DNA from: Candidatus Iainarchaeum sp.
GTDB taxonomy: Archaea > B1Sed10-29 > WALL01
Assembly (NCBI GenBank): GCA_023129115.1
Contig: JAGMCR010000012.1
Coordinates: 20,667 to 84,666, forward strand
Direction of reading: 5' to 3'
Length of the DNA stretch: 64,000 bases
Part shown: in pieces, positions 18,485 through 26,332 of the stretch
How the letters are laid out: each line of letters begins with the position of its first letter
Position numbering within the stretch: the stretch's first letter is position 1
Made by a program: the position numbers and the translations under genes
Notes under the pieces: generated by a model
Database searches by the model: none
What the model saw: only the letters and a program-made list of their open reading frames with translations
Told to the model about the DNA's origin: nothing

Positions 18485-18491
18485 TTTTATA
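18485..18491 (+). promoter_or_regulatory. TATA box of the tRNA-Ser(CGA) locus
   Basis: TTTTATA lies 33 nt from the truncated tRNA 5' copy at 18521, the normal tRNA promoter spacing, but about 150 nt from the intact tRNA at 18638. The spacing supports insertion of a repeat between promoter and tRNA. Confidence 0.6.
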
Positions 18492-18520
18492 GGGTAGTGC
18501 GAAGAATAAACCCACTCAAA

Positions 18521-18655
18521 GCTGAGGTGGCGGAATCCAGCTGAAATGTCAGCTGGCACCGTGTGCCTTCGGCTACTATCCACTAGCCTGGGGGGGTGCT
18601 TCCCAGGGTAGCGGGGGGCTGTGCCCCCCAAGACGCTGCTAGGGTGGCGGAATCC
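18521..18655 (-). mobile_element. Palindromic element, 5' copy at tRNA-Ser(CGA)
   Basis: Flanked by GCTGAGGTGGCGGAATCC (18521-18538) and GCTAGGGTGGCGGAATCC (18638-18655), the latter being the real tRNA 5' end. Inside are hairpin CCAGCTGA-AATG-TCAGCTGG (18537-18556) followed by GGCAC, and GGGGGGC-TGT-GCCCCCC (about 18612-18629). This is the family order in reverse orientation. Confidence 0.7.
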
Positions 18656-18722
18656 GGTTAACGCGCGCGCCTCGAGAGCGTGTGGGGGCAACCCCATGCA
18701 GGTTCAAATCCTGCCCCTAGCG
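18638..18722 (+). tRNA. tRNA-Ser (anticodon CGA)
   Basis: Acceptor GCTAGGG/CCCTAGC, discriminator G18722, anticodon stem CGCGC/GCGTG with loop CTCGAGA (anticodon CGA), long variable arm TGGGGGCAACCCCA, T-arm GCAGG-TTCAAAT-CCTGC. Repeats with target-like duplications lie on both sides, so the precursor needs both 5' and 3' processing from a longer transcript. Confidence 0.95.
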
Positions 18723-18814
18723 CTCAATGCGCATTAGGGCACTCGTCCGGCCTTGTGCCGGACAACGTGCCAGCTGAGTTTTCAGCTGGTTTGAACCTGC
18801 CCCTAGCGCTCAAT
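18710..18814 (+). mobile_element. Palindromic element, 3' copy at tRNA-Ser(CGA) (copy C)
   Basis: Perfect 19-bp direct repeats CCTGCCCCTAGCGCTCAAT at 18710-18728 (inside the tRNA 3' end) and 18796-18814. Between them are hairpin GTCCGGC-CTTGT-GCCGGAC (18745-18763), linker AACGTG, and terminal hairpin CCAGCTGA-GTTT-TCAGCTGG (18770-18789). Plus orientation. Confidence 0.8.
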
Positions 18815-18828
18815 CCCTGGTGAGACTT

Positions 18829-19518
18829 ATGAAGCTGGCTTTTACTGACATCGACGGGACGCTGCTGGAGGGGTTCATCAGCGTCGGGTTTGTGGACTAC
18901 CTGGTGCAAAAGGGAGTGGTCAAGCCTGAATACGGCGAGGCACAGGACAATCTCATGCAGAGGTTTTACTGTGGGGGGGTTGAGTACCTCCCGTGGCTCG
19001 CGGAGTGGTGCGGCATTTGGGCAAAGGCATTAACGGGCCTCCGCCAGGACGACATAATCAGCGAGTCAAAAGCGTTTTTCGAGCTGTTCAAGCAAAACAT
19101 TTTCCCGAACTCCAAAGCGCTCGTGGGGCTCCTGCACGAGAACGGCTTCAAGGCCGTGGGAATCAGCGTTGGGGCGCTTGAGGCCCAGGAGCGCGTGGCA
19201 GAAGAGCTTGGGCTCGACCAGGTCTTTGCCACTACTGTTGGCGTCGAGGGCGGGGCCTACACCGGCAGCATCACGTCCGACCTCCATAGCGCGGACGGCA
19301 AGGAGCGGCTAATCAAGAGGCTGCTGGAAGAGAACAACGTGGGGAAGAGCGTCTGCCTCGGCTTCGGGGACACGCTCCACGACAGCCAGATTTTCCTGAA
19401 CGTGGGAAAACCAATGCCCCTGAACCCCAACCCTGCGCTGGAGGAGCTGGCGAACCAAAACGGCTGGACAGTGGCGCGGGACAGCGACGTCCTCGAGAAG
19501 GTAAGGCCCCTGCTTTGA
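18829..19518 (+). CDS. HAD-superfamily phosphatase (SerB-like)
   Basis: 229 residues with HAD motif I FTDIDGTLLEG (catalytic Asp7 and Asp9), motif II-like ISVGALEAQERVAEELGL, and C-terminal motif GFGDTLHDSQIFLNVG. The layout resembles HAD-IB phosphoserine phosphatases, but the substrate cannot be fixed from sequence. ATG 18829 is chosen over GTG 18820; it lies 15 nt after the duplicated tRNA fragment, which may have moved its original upstream signals. Confidence 0.82.
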   Translation: MKLAFTDIDGTLLEGFISVGFVDYLVQKGVVKPEYGEAQDNLMQRFYCGGVEYLPWLAEWCGIWAKALTGLRQDDIISESKAFFELFKQNIFPNSKALVGLLHENGFKAVGISVGALEAQERVAEELGLDQVFATTVGVEGGAYTGSITSDLHSADGKERLIKRLLEENNVGKSVCLGFGDTLHDSQIFLNVGKPMPLNPNPALEELANQNGWTVARDSDVLEKVRPLL

Positions 19519-19530
19519 CAGCCATACAAT

Positions 19531-19537
19531 TTTATAC
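19531..19537 (+). promoter_or_regulatory. TATA box for the 19561 gene
   Basis: TTTATAC about 26 nt before the ATG; no Shine-Dalgarno sequence, so probably a leaderless transcript that continues into archease and rtcB. Confidence 0.55.
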
Positions 19538-19560
19538 ATCAGGCGATTCAATACCCCTTG

Positions 19561-20337
19561 ATGCGATTCACGGGGCTAGTCGCATTGTTGCTGTTGCTAG
19601 CCGCTGCAGTAGCGTGTGATGCCTCCGTAGGGAACATTGTGGTGGGAACAGCCCCAAATTGCCCGAACGGCGTCGCTCCGGGCGACGTGGAGCTTTACGT
19701 TGGCGAGGAGTTCCAGCTCTGCGGCGACGTATACCTCAAGGGCGAGCTGCTCATGGCGGGCACGGTGAACGGCAGCGCGGAGGGCGTGATGGACGCGAGG
19801 GAGCCAATCGTGAACGGGCGGTTCTCGCTGCGCGGGATGGCCAGAGAAAAAGAGCACAAGTACCACTACATTTCCATTGCCCTCGAGCAGCCGTGCGGGA
19901 AAGTGTTCGAGCCCGTGCCGCTCGAGATTAGGGACAGCTGCATCATGATGCCGCCGAGCACGATTGAGGCTGTGCCGGACGTGGTGGTGCCGGGCCAGGA
20001 CTTCACGCTCCAGGTCAAGAACGCGCCGAGGGATCTGCGGATGGAATTGTCCGGGCTTTCTACTCCGGTAACGGCGCTCATTAGCGGGGGGGGCAAGTGG
20101 TCCCAGTCGTTCGCGTCCGAGCAGTGCAGTGCTATGGGGTCGTGCATAATCCACTTCGACTTCACGAGCACAGAGCACGCGCTCTGCACGGCGAGCGCGG
20201 ACGTGGTGGTGACCGTGAAGGCGCCTGCCGCGACCCCACCGGCTGGGGACGATGACGACCAAACGCTTTTGTTCGTGACACTGGCGCTCTTGATTGTTGG
20301 GACTGGCGGCGCGGTAATATTCAACAGGTATTTGTGA
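19561..20337 (+). CDS. Secreted, C-terminally membrane-anchored protein of unknown function
   Basis: 258 residues. An N-terminal signal peptide (MRFTGLVALLLLLAAAVACDA, possible lipobox LAAAVAC) precedes an extracellular beta-rich region with several cysteines (about Cys19-Cys198). A DDDD linker and one C-terminal membrane helix (LLFVTLALLIVGTGGAVIF) follow. I do not recognise a domain. The stop overlaps the archease ATG, so it is co-transcribed with the RNA-ligase genes, which may be coincidental. Confidence 0.75.
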   Translation: MRFTGLVALLLLLAAAVACDASVGNIVVGTAPNCPNGVAPGDVELYVGEEFQLCGDVYLKGELLMAGTVNGSAEGVMDAREPIVNGRFSLRGMAREKEHKYHYISIALEQPCGKVFEPVPLEIRDSCIMMPPSTIEAVPDVVVPGQDFTLQVKNAPRDLRMELSGLSTPVTALISGGGKWSQSFASEQCSAMGSCIIHFDFTSTEHALCTASADVVVTVKAPAATPPAGDDDDQTLLFVTLALLIVGTGGAVIFNRYL

Positions 20338-20744
20338 TGCACAAGACGATTGAGCACGAGGCCGACATTGGAATTCTTGGTTCTGGTGAGACGTGGGAAA
20401 AGGCCTTTGCCGAGGGCGCTTTGGCGATGCTTGGCATCATGGCAGACATTGAGAAGGTCGAGCCGGCACAGGAAGTCGGGATACAGGCCCAGGCCAACGA
20501 CCGGGACGCCTTGTTCGTCGAGTTCCTGAACGAGCTTTTGTTTTTGAGGGACGCCGAGGACTTGTTTTTGAGCAAGTTCGAGCTGCGGATTGAGGGGAAC
20601 TCACTGGCTGGAAAGGCGTGGGGAGAAAAAATCGACCAGAAAAAGCACGGCGTCAAAATCGAGGTCAAGGCCGCGACTTATTCCGGGCTGAAGACGTGGG
20701 AAGAAAAAGGCAAGAAGTTCGTGCAGTGCGTGGTGGACGTGTGA
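20337..20744 (+). CDS. Archease (RtcB ligase co-factor)
   Basis: 135 residues. HEADIGILG at the N-terminus and the C-terminal VQCVVDV carry the acidic metal-binding residues of archease, which speeds guanylylation of the tRNA ligase RtcB. ATG 20337 overlaps the upstream stop, and rtcB starts four bases after the archease stop. The archease-rtcB pairing is well known. Confidence 0.95.
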   Translation: MHKTIEHEADIGILGSGETWEKAFAEGALAMLGIMADIEKVEPAQEVGIQAQANDRDALFVEFLNELLFLRDAEDLFLSKFELRIEGNSLAGKAWGEKIDQKKHGVKIEVKAATYSGLKTWEEKGKKFVQCVVDV

Positions 20745-20748
20745 AGAG

Positions 20749-23676
20749 ATGAAAATCGAGGAGACCGAGAAATTCGTGTGGGAAATCGAGCCCTTCGGCG
20801 ACATGCGGGTGCCCGGCAGGATTTACGCGGACGACGAAATCATGGAGCACTTGAAAGAGGACTTGGTCAAGGAATGGAACGCGCTCCAGCAAGTGATTAA
20901 CGTTGCCTCGCTGCCGGGGATACAGAAGTATTCACTCGCGATGAGTGACGTGCACCCGGGCTACGGCTTCCCGATTGGGGGCGTCGGCGCTTTTGACACA
21001 AAAGAGGGCATGATAATGGTCGGGGGCGTCGGGTTTGATGTTAACTGCCTCTCTGGGGACACGAAAGTGCTCCACGAGCACGGCTACACGCGCCCAATCA
21101 AGAGCTTCAAGAAAGACTTCAACAAGCAAAGAATCAAGTGCGTCAACCCCCACACAGCAGTCAAGAACACCGGCATTGGCGCGTTCATGGAGTTCAAGCC
21201 ACGGGCGAGAGTGCTGAAGGTGGTGACAGAAAGCGGGCGCGAAATAATCGCTACTGAAGACCACCCGTTTCTAACTCCCGGCGGGATGAAGGAACTGAAA
21301 GAAATAACAAGCGGCGAAATCTCAGTTTACCCTTTTGAAGGCGTGAAATACGGAGAGCCGCCCGAATTTAGCGTAGTGACGGAAAAGGATGTTAAACGGC
21401 TGCCTCTCGAAAAAGACATGAAACCAACCATTCAAGAGCTAGAAAAAAGGGGTTTGCTGCCCTTGAAGCCGACTAGTGAAAAGTTTCCATATCTTTTGAA
21501 GGTGATGGGGTTTGTGCTGGGTGATGGGGGCATTTACTTCATAAAAAACAAAGGCACTGTCTGGTTCTACGGCGAGAAGGAAGACCTAGAAAAAATACGG
21601 GAAGACGTAAAGAAAATTGGCTTCACTCCCTCACGGGTTTATTCACGGGAAAGAAGCCACGAAATAAACACGAATTACGGCAAAGTAAAGTTCTCGCACA
21701 ACGAAAAGTCGTTCAAGACGACTTCCAGCGCGTTCGCAGCCCTTTTGTGGGCAATGGGAGTGCCCACTGGCAACAAAGCGCGCCAGGACTGGGGGGTCCC
21801 AAAATGGCTTTTCAAGTGCCCAAAATGGCAAAAAAGGCTTTTCTTGGCTGCCTTCTTTGGCGCTGAACTGACTACTCCCTCCGCCGTCAGCGGCCACGGG
21901 TTCAACATCGCGTCTCCCATACTCTCCGTCAACAAAAAAGATGGGTTCGCCAAAAGCGGCAGGAAATTCCTAGAGTCCATCGCCATGCTCCTTAAAGAGT
22001 TTGGAGTGGAAAGCAGCATAATAGCAGAAGAAAAAAAGAGCTACACCAACAAAGAGGGAGAGGCTTCAACAAGGCTTAGGCTGCAAGTGTCGTCAAAGCC
22101 GAAAAACCTTATTCGCTTTTGGAGCCGTGTGGGATACGAGTACAACCAAAAGAAAGCATTCCTCGCGAACGCCGCGGTACAGTACTTAATGCTGAAGCAG
22201 AGAGTAATCAGGGAAAGAGAGGCCGCAATAAAAAAAGCCCGGAAGATGAAAACAAGAAACACCCCCACCCAGATATACAACGCCCTGGTTTCGAAGCATG
22301 TCAACAAAAGGTTCCTAGAGCGCAGCCTTTACGAAGAAAGAAAAACGCCGCCAAGGACGCCCAACGCCTTTCCCATTTTCAATGACTTCGTCAAAGAAAA
22401 AACGCGGGGACTTGGAAACACTGGCCAGGTCTGGGACAGGATAGAAAAGAAAGAAGCGGTGGACTATATAGGGCGGGTGTACGACTTCACGGTTTCCGAC
22501 GAAAACCACAATTTCATCGCAAACAGCTTTGTTGTCTCCAACTGCGGCGTCAGGGTGATGAAGGCGCCGCTCACGAAAAAGGACATCGAGGGCAAGAAAA
22601 AAGAGCTTGCCCAGGCATTGTTCGACAGGGTTCCGGCGGGGCTCGGGAGCACGGGCGACTTGCGGCTCACCGAAGCGCAGATAGACGAGGTATTGGTCGA
22701 GGGCGCGAAATACGCTGTCGAGAATGGGTACGGAATCGAGAGCGACCTGGAGTACACAGAGGAAGAGGGGAGAATTGCGGGGGCGCTGCCGGAGGCAGTG
22801 TCGCACAAGGCCAAGCAAAGGCAGTTCAAGCAGGTGGGGACTCTTGGCTCGGGAAACCATTACTTGGAAGTGCAGTACGTGGACGAAGTGTTTGACGAGA
22901 AGGCCGCGAAGGCTTTTGGATTGGAGAAGGGCCAGGTCATGGTCGCGATTCACTGCGGGTCGAGGGCGCTGGGGCACCAGGTCGGGACTGATTACCTCCA
23001 GACGCTGGACAATGCCATGAAAAAGTACGGGATTAAAATCAGGGAGAGGGAACTGGTCGGCGCGCCGTTCGAGAGCGAGGAGGGCCAGCAGTACTTCGGG
23101 GCCGTGAACGGGGCGAGTAATGTCGCGTTTGCCAACAGGCAGGTGATTGCGCACCTGGCGCGGCAGGTCTTCGTGAAGGTGTTTGGGATTGGCGAGGAAG
23201 AGTTCACGCAGCTTTATGATATCGGGCACAATACCGCCAAACTGGAGGAGCACGGCGGGAAGAAGCTGATTGTGCACCGCAAGGGCGCGACTCGGGCGTT
23301 CGGGCCCGGGCACAAGGAAGTGCCGAAGGCGTATCGCTCCGTGGGGCAGCCCGTCTTGATTGGGGGCACGATGGGGACTTGTAGCTATATACTGCACGGC
23401 ACAGAGACCGGGATGAAAGAGACTTTCGGCAGCAGCTGCCACGGCGCCGGGAGGCGGATGAGCCGCGCCCAGGCCAAGAAAAAGTGGTGGGGGGAGACTG
23501 TGCAGCAGGAACTGGCGACCAAGGGGATTATTGTGCTGGGCCACTCCAAATCAGGCTTGGCCGAGGAGGCGCCCGGGGCGTACAAGGACGTCAACGAGGT
23601 CGTGGGCGTGATGCACGAGACAGACATCGCAAGAAAGGTCGTCAAGGCGCTTCCAATGGTGAATGTGAAGGGCTAA
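20749..23676 (+). CDS. rtcB: tRNA-splicing ligase RtcB with intein
   Basis: 975 codons encoding a 99-residue N-extein, a 499-residue intein (21046-22542) and a 377-residue C-extein; spliced RtcB would be 476 residues. RtcB joins tRNA halves after intron removal using GTP and manganese. The intein sits between GVGFDVN and CGVRVM, at the metal-binding cysteine, so the protein is inactive until splicing. Later motifs: GTLGSGNHYLEVQ, HCGSRALGHQ, VHRKGATRAFGPG (GMP-accepting histidine region), SCHGAGR. The intein portion is less GC-rich than the exteins. Confidence 0.96.
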   Translation: MKIEETEKFVWEIEPFGDMRVPGRIYADDEIMEHLKEDLVKEWNALQQVINVASLPGIQKYSLAMSDVHPGYGFPIGGVGAFDTKEGMIMVGGVGFDVNCLSGDTKVLHEHGYTRPIKSFKKDFNKQRIKCVNPHTAVKNTGIGAFMEFKPRARVLKVVTESGREIIATEDHPFLTPGGMKELKEITSGEISVYPFEGVKYGEPPEFSVVTEKDVKRLPLEKDMKPTIQELEKRGLLPLKPTSEKFPYLLKVMGFVLGDGGIYFIKNKGTVWFYGEKEDLEKIREDVKKIGFTPSRVYSRERSHEINTNYGKVKFSHNEKSFKTTSSAFAALLWAMGVPTGNKARQDWGVPKWLFKCPKWQKRLFLAAFFGAELTTPSAVSGHGFNIASPILSVNKKDGFAKSGRKFLESIAMLLKEFGVESSIIAEEKKSYTNKEGEASTRLRLQVSSKPKNLIRFWSRVGYEYNQKKAFLANAAVQYLMLKQRVIREREAAIKKARKMKTRNTPTQIYNALVSKHVNKRFLERSLYEERKTPPRTPNAFPIFNDFVKEKTRGLGNTGQVWDRIEKKEAVDYIGRVYDFTVSDENHNFIANSFVVSNCGVRVMKAPLTKKDIEGKKKELAQALFDRVPAGLGSTGDLRLTEAQIDEVLVEGAKYAVENGYGIESDLEYTEEEGRIAGALPEAVSHKAKQRQFKQVGTLGSGNHYLEVQYVDEVFDEKAAKAFGLEKGQVMVAIHCGSRALGHQVGTDYLQTLDNAMKKYGIKIRERELVGAPFESEEGQQYFGAVNGASNVAFANRQVIAHLARQVFVKVFGIGEEEFTQLYDIGHNTAKLEEHGGKKLIVHRKGATRAFGPGHKEVPKAYRSVGQPVLIGGTMGTCSYILHGTETGMKETFGSSCHGAGRRMSRAQAKKKWWGETVQQELATKGIIVLGHSKSGLAEEAPGAYKDVNEVVGVMHETDIARKVVKALPMVNVKG
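21046..22542 (+). mobile_element. Intein in RtcB with LAGLIDADG endonuclease domain
   Basis: 499 residues. Splicing block A is CLSGDTKVL with Cys1, block B is ATEDHPFLTPG, and blocks F/G are VYDFTVSDENHNFIANSFVVSN followed by Cys+1 of the C-extein. The endonuclease region has VMGFVLGDGGI as first LAGLIDADG helix; the second, FLAAFFGAELTTP, is diverged (Glu instead of the usual Asp), so cleavage activity may be weakened or lost. Insertion at this RtcB site is known from other archaea. Confidence 0.92.
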
Positions 23677-23686
23677 CGTTTTTATA
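23676..23686 (+). promoter_or_regulatory. TATA box for the 23710 gene
   Basis: CGTTTTTATAGG lies about 27 nt upstream of ATG 23710. Confidence 0.5.
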
Positions 23687-23709
23687 GGCTGGATTGGTTG
23701 TTGATATTA

Positions 23710-24411
23710 ATGGTTGACGCCGCAATGGTCAAGGAAGTCAAGGACCTGCTCGCAGAAGGCTATACCCCCGACAAAGTCAAGGCTAATTTGGTAAAAATAG
23801 GGTTCAGCGAAGCAGAGGCAGAAGAAGTGATTGTCGAGGCAGGGAAAGGCGTGGCTGCTCCAGAGCCAGGCGCTCCCACCCCAACTGGGGGGGCGCCAAT
23901 GGGCGCCCCCCCAAAAGCGCCCGAGCCAGCGGCGCCGAAGCCGGAAGAAGCCCCTACGGCGCCAGCTGAACCACTTGAACCAGAGGCCCCAAAGCCGCCT
24001 GAGCCAGTGGCTATGCCAGAGCTGCCGGAAATGAGCCTGGAGCCGGAGAGCGATGAAGAGCTGCTGCTGGCGGCTGGTGGGGAAGAACCTGGGCCCGCGG
24101 AATTGCCGCCCCTTGGGGCGCCTGCGGAATTGCCGCCTGTTGGGGCTGCCGCCCCTGCACCCGCGGAATTGCCTGTGGGAGAAGCGCCCGCTGCAGAGCC
24201 AGAGCATCCAAGGCATCACCGCCGCCACAAGGCAGTGGCACCAGCGGCTGCCCCGGCAGCGGATGAGGGGACTGCACCCGCCACAGAGGAAGGCGAGAAG
24301 ACAAAGGCCGGCGGCAAGAAGGCCCTGCTGATTTTCTTCATCGCATTCGTCATAATACTGGCCATGGCGTACTTCATTGCCTTCCCAAAGCTCGGGATTG
24401 AGCTGTTTTAA
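23710..24411 (+). CDS. Pro/Ala/Glu-rich membrane protein with N-terminal UBA-like domain
   Basis: 233 residues of unknown function. Residues 1-45 are helical (VKEVKDLLAEGYTPDKVKAN, then GFSEAEAEEVI) and share the spacing and GFS turn of the 5052 protein. Residues about 50-205 are a low-complexity linker rich in Pro, Ala and Glu; the C-terminus has one membrane helix (ALLIFFIAFVIILAMAYFIA). ATG 23710 fits the TATA position; TTG 23698 is in frame. Likely displays a small helical domain at the membrane. Confidence 0.7.
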   Translation: MVDAAMVKEVKDLLAEGYTPDKVKANLVKIGFSEAEAEEVIVEAGKGVAAPEPGAPTPTGGAPMGAPPKAPEPAAPKPEEAPTAPAEPLEPEAPKPPEPVAMPELPEMSLEPESDEELLLAAGGEEPGPAELPPLGAPAELPPVGAAAPAPAELPVGEAPAAEPEHPRHHRRHKAVAPAAAPAADEGTAPATEEGEKTKAGGKKALLIFFIAFVIILAMAYFIAFPKLGIELF

Positions 24412-24436
24412 AGGGGAAACGCGAGGCTAATATTTT

Positions 24437-24544
24437 GTTAGAATCCCAAAATCCATAAGCGACCGATTTGATATCAAAGACGATAATGAGATTTTGTTCA
24501 GAGTAACCCCAAATAACAAAATAGAATTGGAGGTTGTGCGATGA
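24437..24544 (+). pseudogene. 5'-truncated AbrB/SpoVT-like remnant
   Basis: An in-frame stretch of 35 codons without a normal start reads RIPKSISDRFDIKDDNEILF and then KIELEVV, the pattern of a SpoVT/AbrB swapped-hairpin DNA-binding domain lacking its first strand. A stop (TAA, 24428) lies just upstream. Its stop codon overlaps the next ATG (ATGA), which argues it was once the first gene of a two-gene unit. It marks the left edge of the AT-rich island. Confidence 0.4.
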
Positions 24545-24765
24545 AACTGAAACTAGCAAAGAGGCGGCCCCCCCTCGATGTTTTTGATAAAGCCATCCTT
24601 CACTATCTTTTACACATACCTGGTTGGGCAACAACCAATAACATAGCAAATAGGCTAGAAGTAAGTTGGAATACAGCAGATGCTCATCTGAAAAGGTTAG
24701 TGGGATATGGTTTTGTAATAAAAAAAGCCACTGGAAATAAAGTGTTGTGGAGAGTAAACATCTAA
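24541..24765 (+). CDS. Small winged-helix DNA-binding protein
   Basis: 74 residues, nearly all one winged helix-turn-helix: DKAILHYLLHIPGWATTNNIANRLEVSW, then NTADAHLKRLVGYGFV as recognition helix and a beta wing ending KVLWRV. AT-rich codons unlike the flanking operons. Its stop is five bases from the stop of the convergent ATPase gene. A local regulator, perhaps of the island, is a reasonable guess. Confidence 0.75.
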   Translation: MKLKLAKRRPPLDVFDKAILHYLLHIPGWATTNNIANRLEVSWNTADAHLKRLVGYGFVIKKATGNKVLWRVNI

Positions 24766-24770
24766 TTTAC

Positions 24771-26261
24771 TTATACTAACATTAGATATAGGGGTATTGG
24801 CACCATCATGATACTTAGCTTATTAGAGAACATCCCAAAATCTTGTTTTGTAAGCATTATTTTTGGATGTGAATTAAATGACAGCAAGCCTTTGAAATCT
24901 CCTTTTTCTATTTTGTTTTGATATTTGACTTCAAAACCCATCAATTGGTCTCCTGTATTTAATACATAATCTACTTCAGTATCTTTTTCAGAGAAAAATA
25001 GTAGATGGTTCCATGGTTCAAATACATCTCTTGGATTATGTGCAAAAGCCACTCGAACTAGATGATCCCCAACAACCGCTTCTACTAAATTAGATTTCAA
25101 TTGAGTATCCAACAAGAAATTAATTGAATGAGAAAAAGGGTCTGAAACACCATCGAGATGACCGCGAATACAATGGAAGAAAAAGGGATTGCATACAAAA
25201 ACCTTCTTTTCATGGGCACGCGTGTCAGGCACCCTACTCTCAGTTATTCTAAATACTACATGGAGAAAGAACATATCCCGCAGTAAATAACAGTAACTAC
25301 GAACCGTTTTTAGGCTGCGTCTGATATTTTTTGCCATTGCACCCCAATTTGTGTCCGAGCCCATGACACTAATAACTTCCCGAAGCACTTCTTCTGTAAT
25401 AACTATATCCCGTTTAAGAGTTTTCGTGTCTTCATTGAGGTATTTCCAATACACATCATAAACAGAAGGAGGGATGGAACGATTGCTGAAAAAATGGTTG
25501 ACTGCGGGCATAACCCCTCCATTGATTAGATATTCATCAAAAAGAGTATTCAGCTCAGAAGAAAATGGCCTTAGGGCTTGTAATCCTTTTGGGACCTCCC
25601 CCTCAAATAATGCTGCTCTAGCAGCAATTCTTGCTTCGTTACCGAGAAGGTTATATTCCTCAAGCACGCGTTGTATTTCTGGATTTCGTAAGCCAACGTA
25701 CTCTGCAAACTTCATGGGTGCTAAGATTTTATGGGTGGTTAGCCCCTGATATTCACCAGAACGCCCAGTGAAATAATTTAAGGCTTTACCTATCTCAACG
25801 GAATGAGAGCCACTAACTAAAATAGAGAGATTTTTCCTGTGGGTCTCTTTAAATGGTTTAATTGCCTCCCACCAGTTTTCGACGCGGGAAATCTCATCTA
25901 AAAAAATGAATTTCCTTCCAGAACTTAGAGTGTTACTCCAATCAAAGTAAGTGTTCAGTAAACTGAGTAATTTACCGGGTTTGAGTATTGTATCACAGGA
26001 AATATAGCATATATCATAGGGATTAATCCCTGCCTCAAGTTTCTCACGTATTAGTAATTTCATTAGGGTGGTTTTACCTACTTGTCGTGGTCCTCTAATA
26101 GAACCAATAGTGTCCATCTCAAGATTGGCCGCAATATACTGCTTTATCCTAGGCTTCCATTTTAGCGGGGCTTCCTCAAATTTTTCAATCTCATAGTCTT
26201 GACTAATAGTAGATTTGTCCGCCCACCAGGGGTTTTGTTTTGAAATATCATTCCAATTCAT
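24771..26261 (-). CDS. AAA ATPase of the AAA_14/DUF4143 type
   Basis: 496 residues from ATG 26261 (an in-frame ATG at 26315 lies inside repeated promoter sequence). Walker A is GPRQVGKTT and Walker B is KFIFLDEIS. The C-terminal half (about 300-490) matches DUF4143-type proteins and ends with a PD-(D/E)XK-like pattern, KDTEVDYVL..GFEVKY. Such ATPases are common, sporadically distributed archaeal genes of unknown role, often on mobile islands. Strongly AT-rich compared with the rest of the window. Confidence 0.85.
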   Translation of the reverse strand: MNWNDISKQNPWWADKSTISQDYEIEKFEEAPLKWKPRIKQYIAANLEMDTIGSIRGPRQVGKTTLMKLLIREKLEAGINPYDICYISCDTILKPGKLLSLLNTYFDWSNTLSSGRKFIFLDEISRVENWWEAIKPFKETHRKNLSILVSGSHSVEIGKALNYFTGRSGEYQGLTTHKILAPMKFAEYVGLRNPEIQRVLEEYNLLGNEARIAARAALFEGEVPKGLQALRPFSSELNTLFDEYLINGGVMPAVNHFFSNRSIPPSVYDVYWKYLNEDTKTLKRDIVITEEVLREVISVMGSDTNWGAMAKNIRRSLKTVRSYCYLLRDMFFLHVVFRITESRVPDTRAHEKKVFVCNPFFFHCIRGHLDGVSDPFSHSINFLLDTQLKSNLVEAVVGDHLVRVAFAHNPRDVFEPWNHLLFFSEKDTEVDYVLNTGDQLMGFEVKYQNKIEKGDFKGLLSFNSHPKIMLTKQDFGMFSNKLSIMMVPIPLYLMLV

Positions 26262-26282
26262 ATAAACCAAACAGGACCGATA

Positions 26283-26332
26283 TATGAGTTTGTTTATATA
26301 TAAAACTGTATCCATCTATGAGTTTGTTTATA
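26283..26332. repeat. Two 16-bp direct repeats upstream of the ATPase
   Basis: TATGAGTTTGTTTATA at 26283-26298 and 26317-26332, identical and 34 bp apart, in the promoter region of the minus-strand ATPase gene. On the minus strand each contains TATAAAC, so they may be tandem TATA elements or operator sites. Confidence 0.6.

Noticed and set aside
18521..18538. Second tRNA-Ser gene
   Set aside because: Only the first 18 bases match; no anticodon or T-arm follows. It is a duplicated tRNA 5' fragment.
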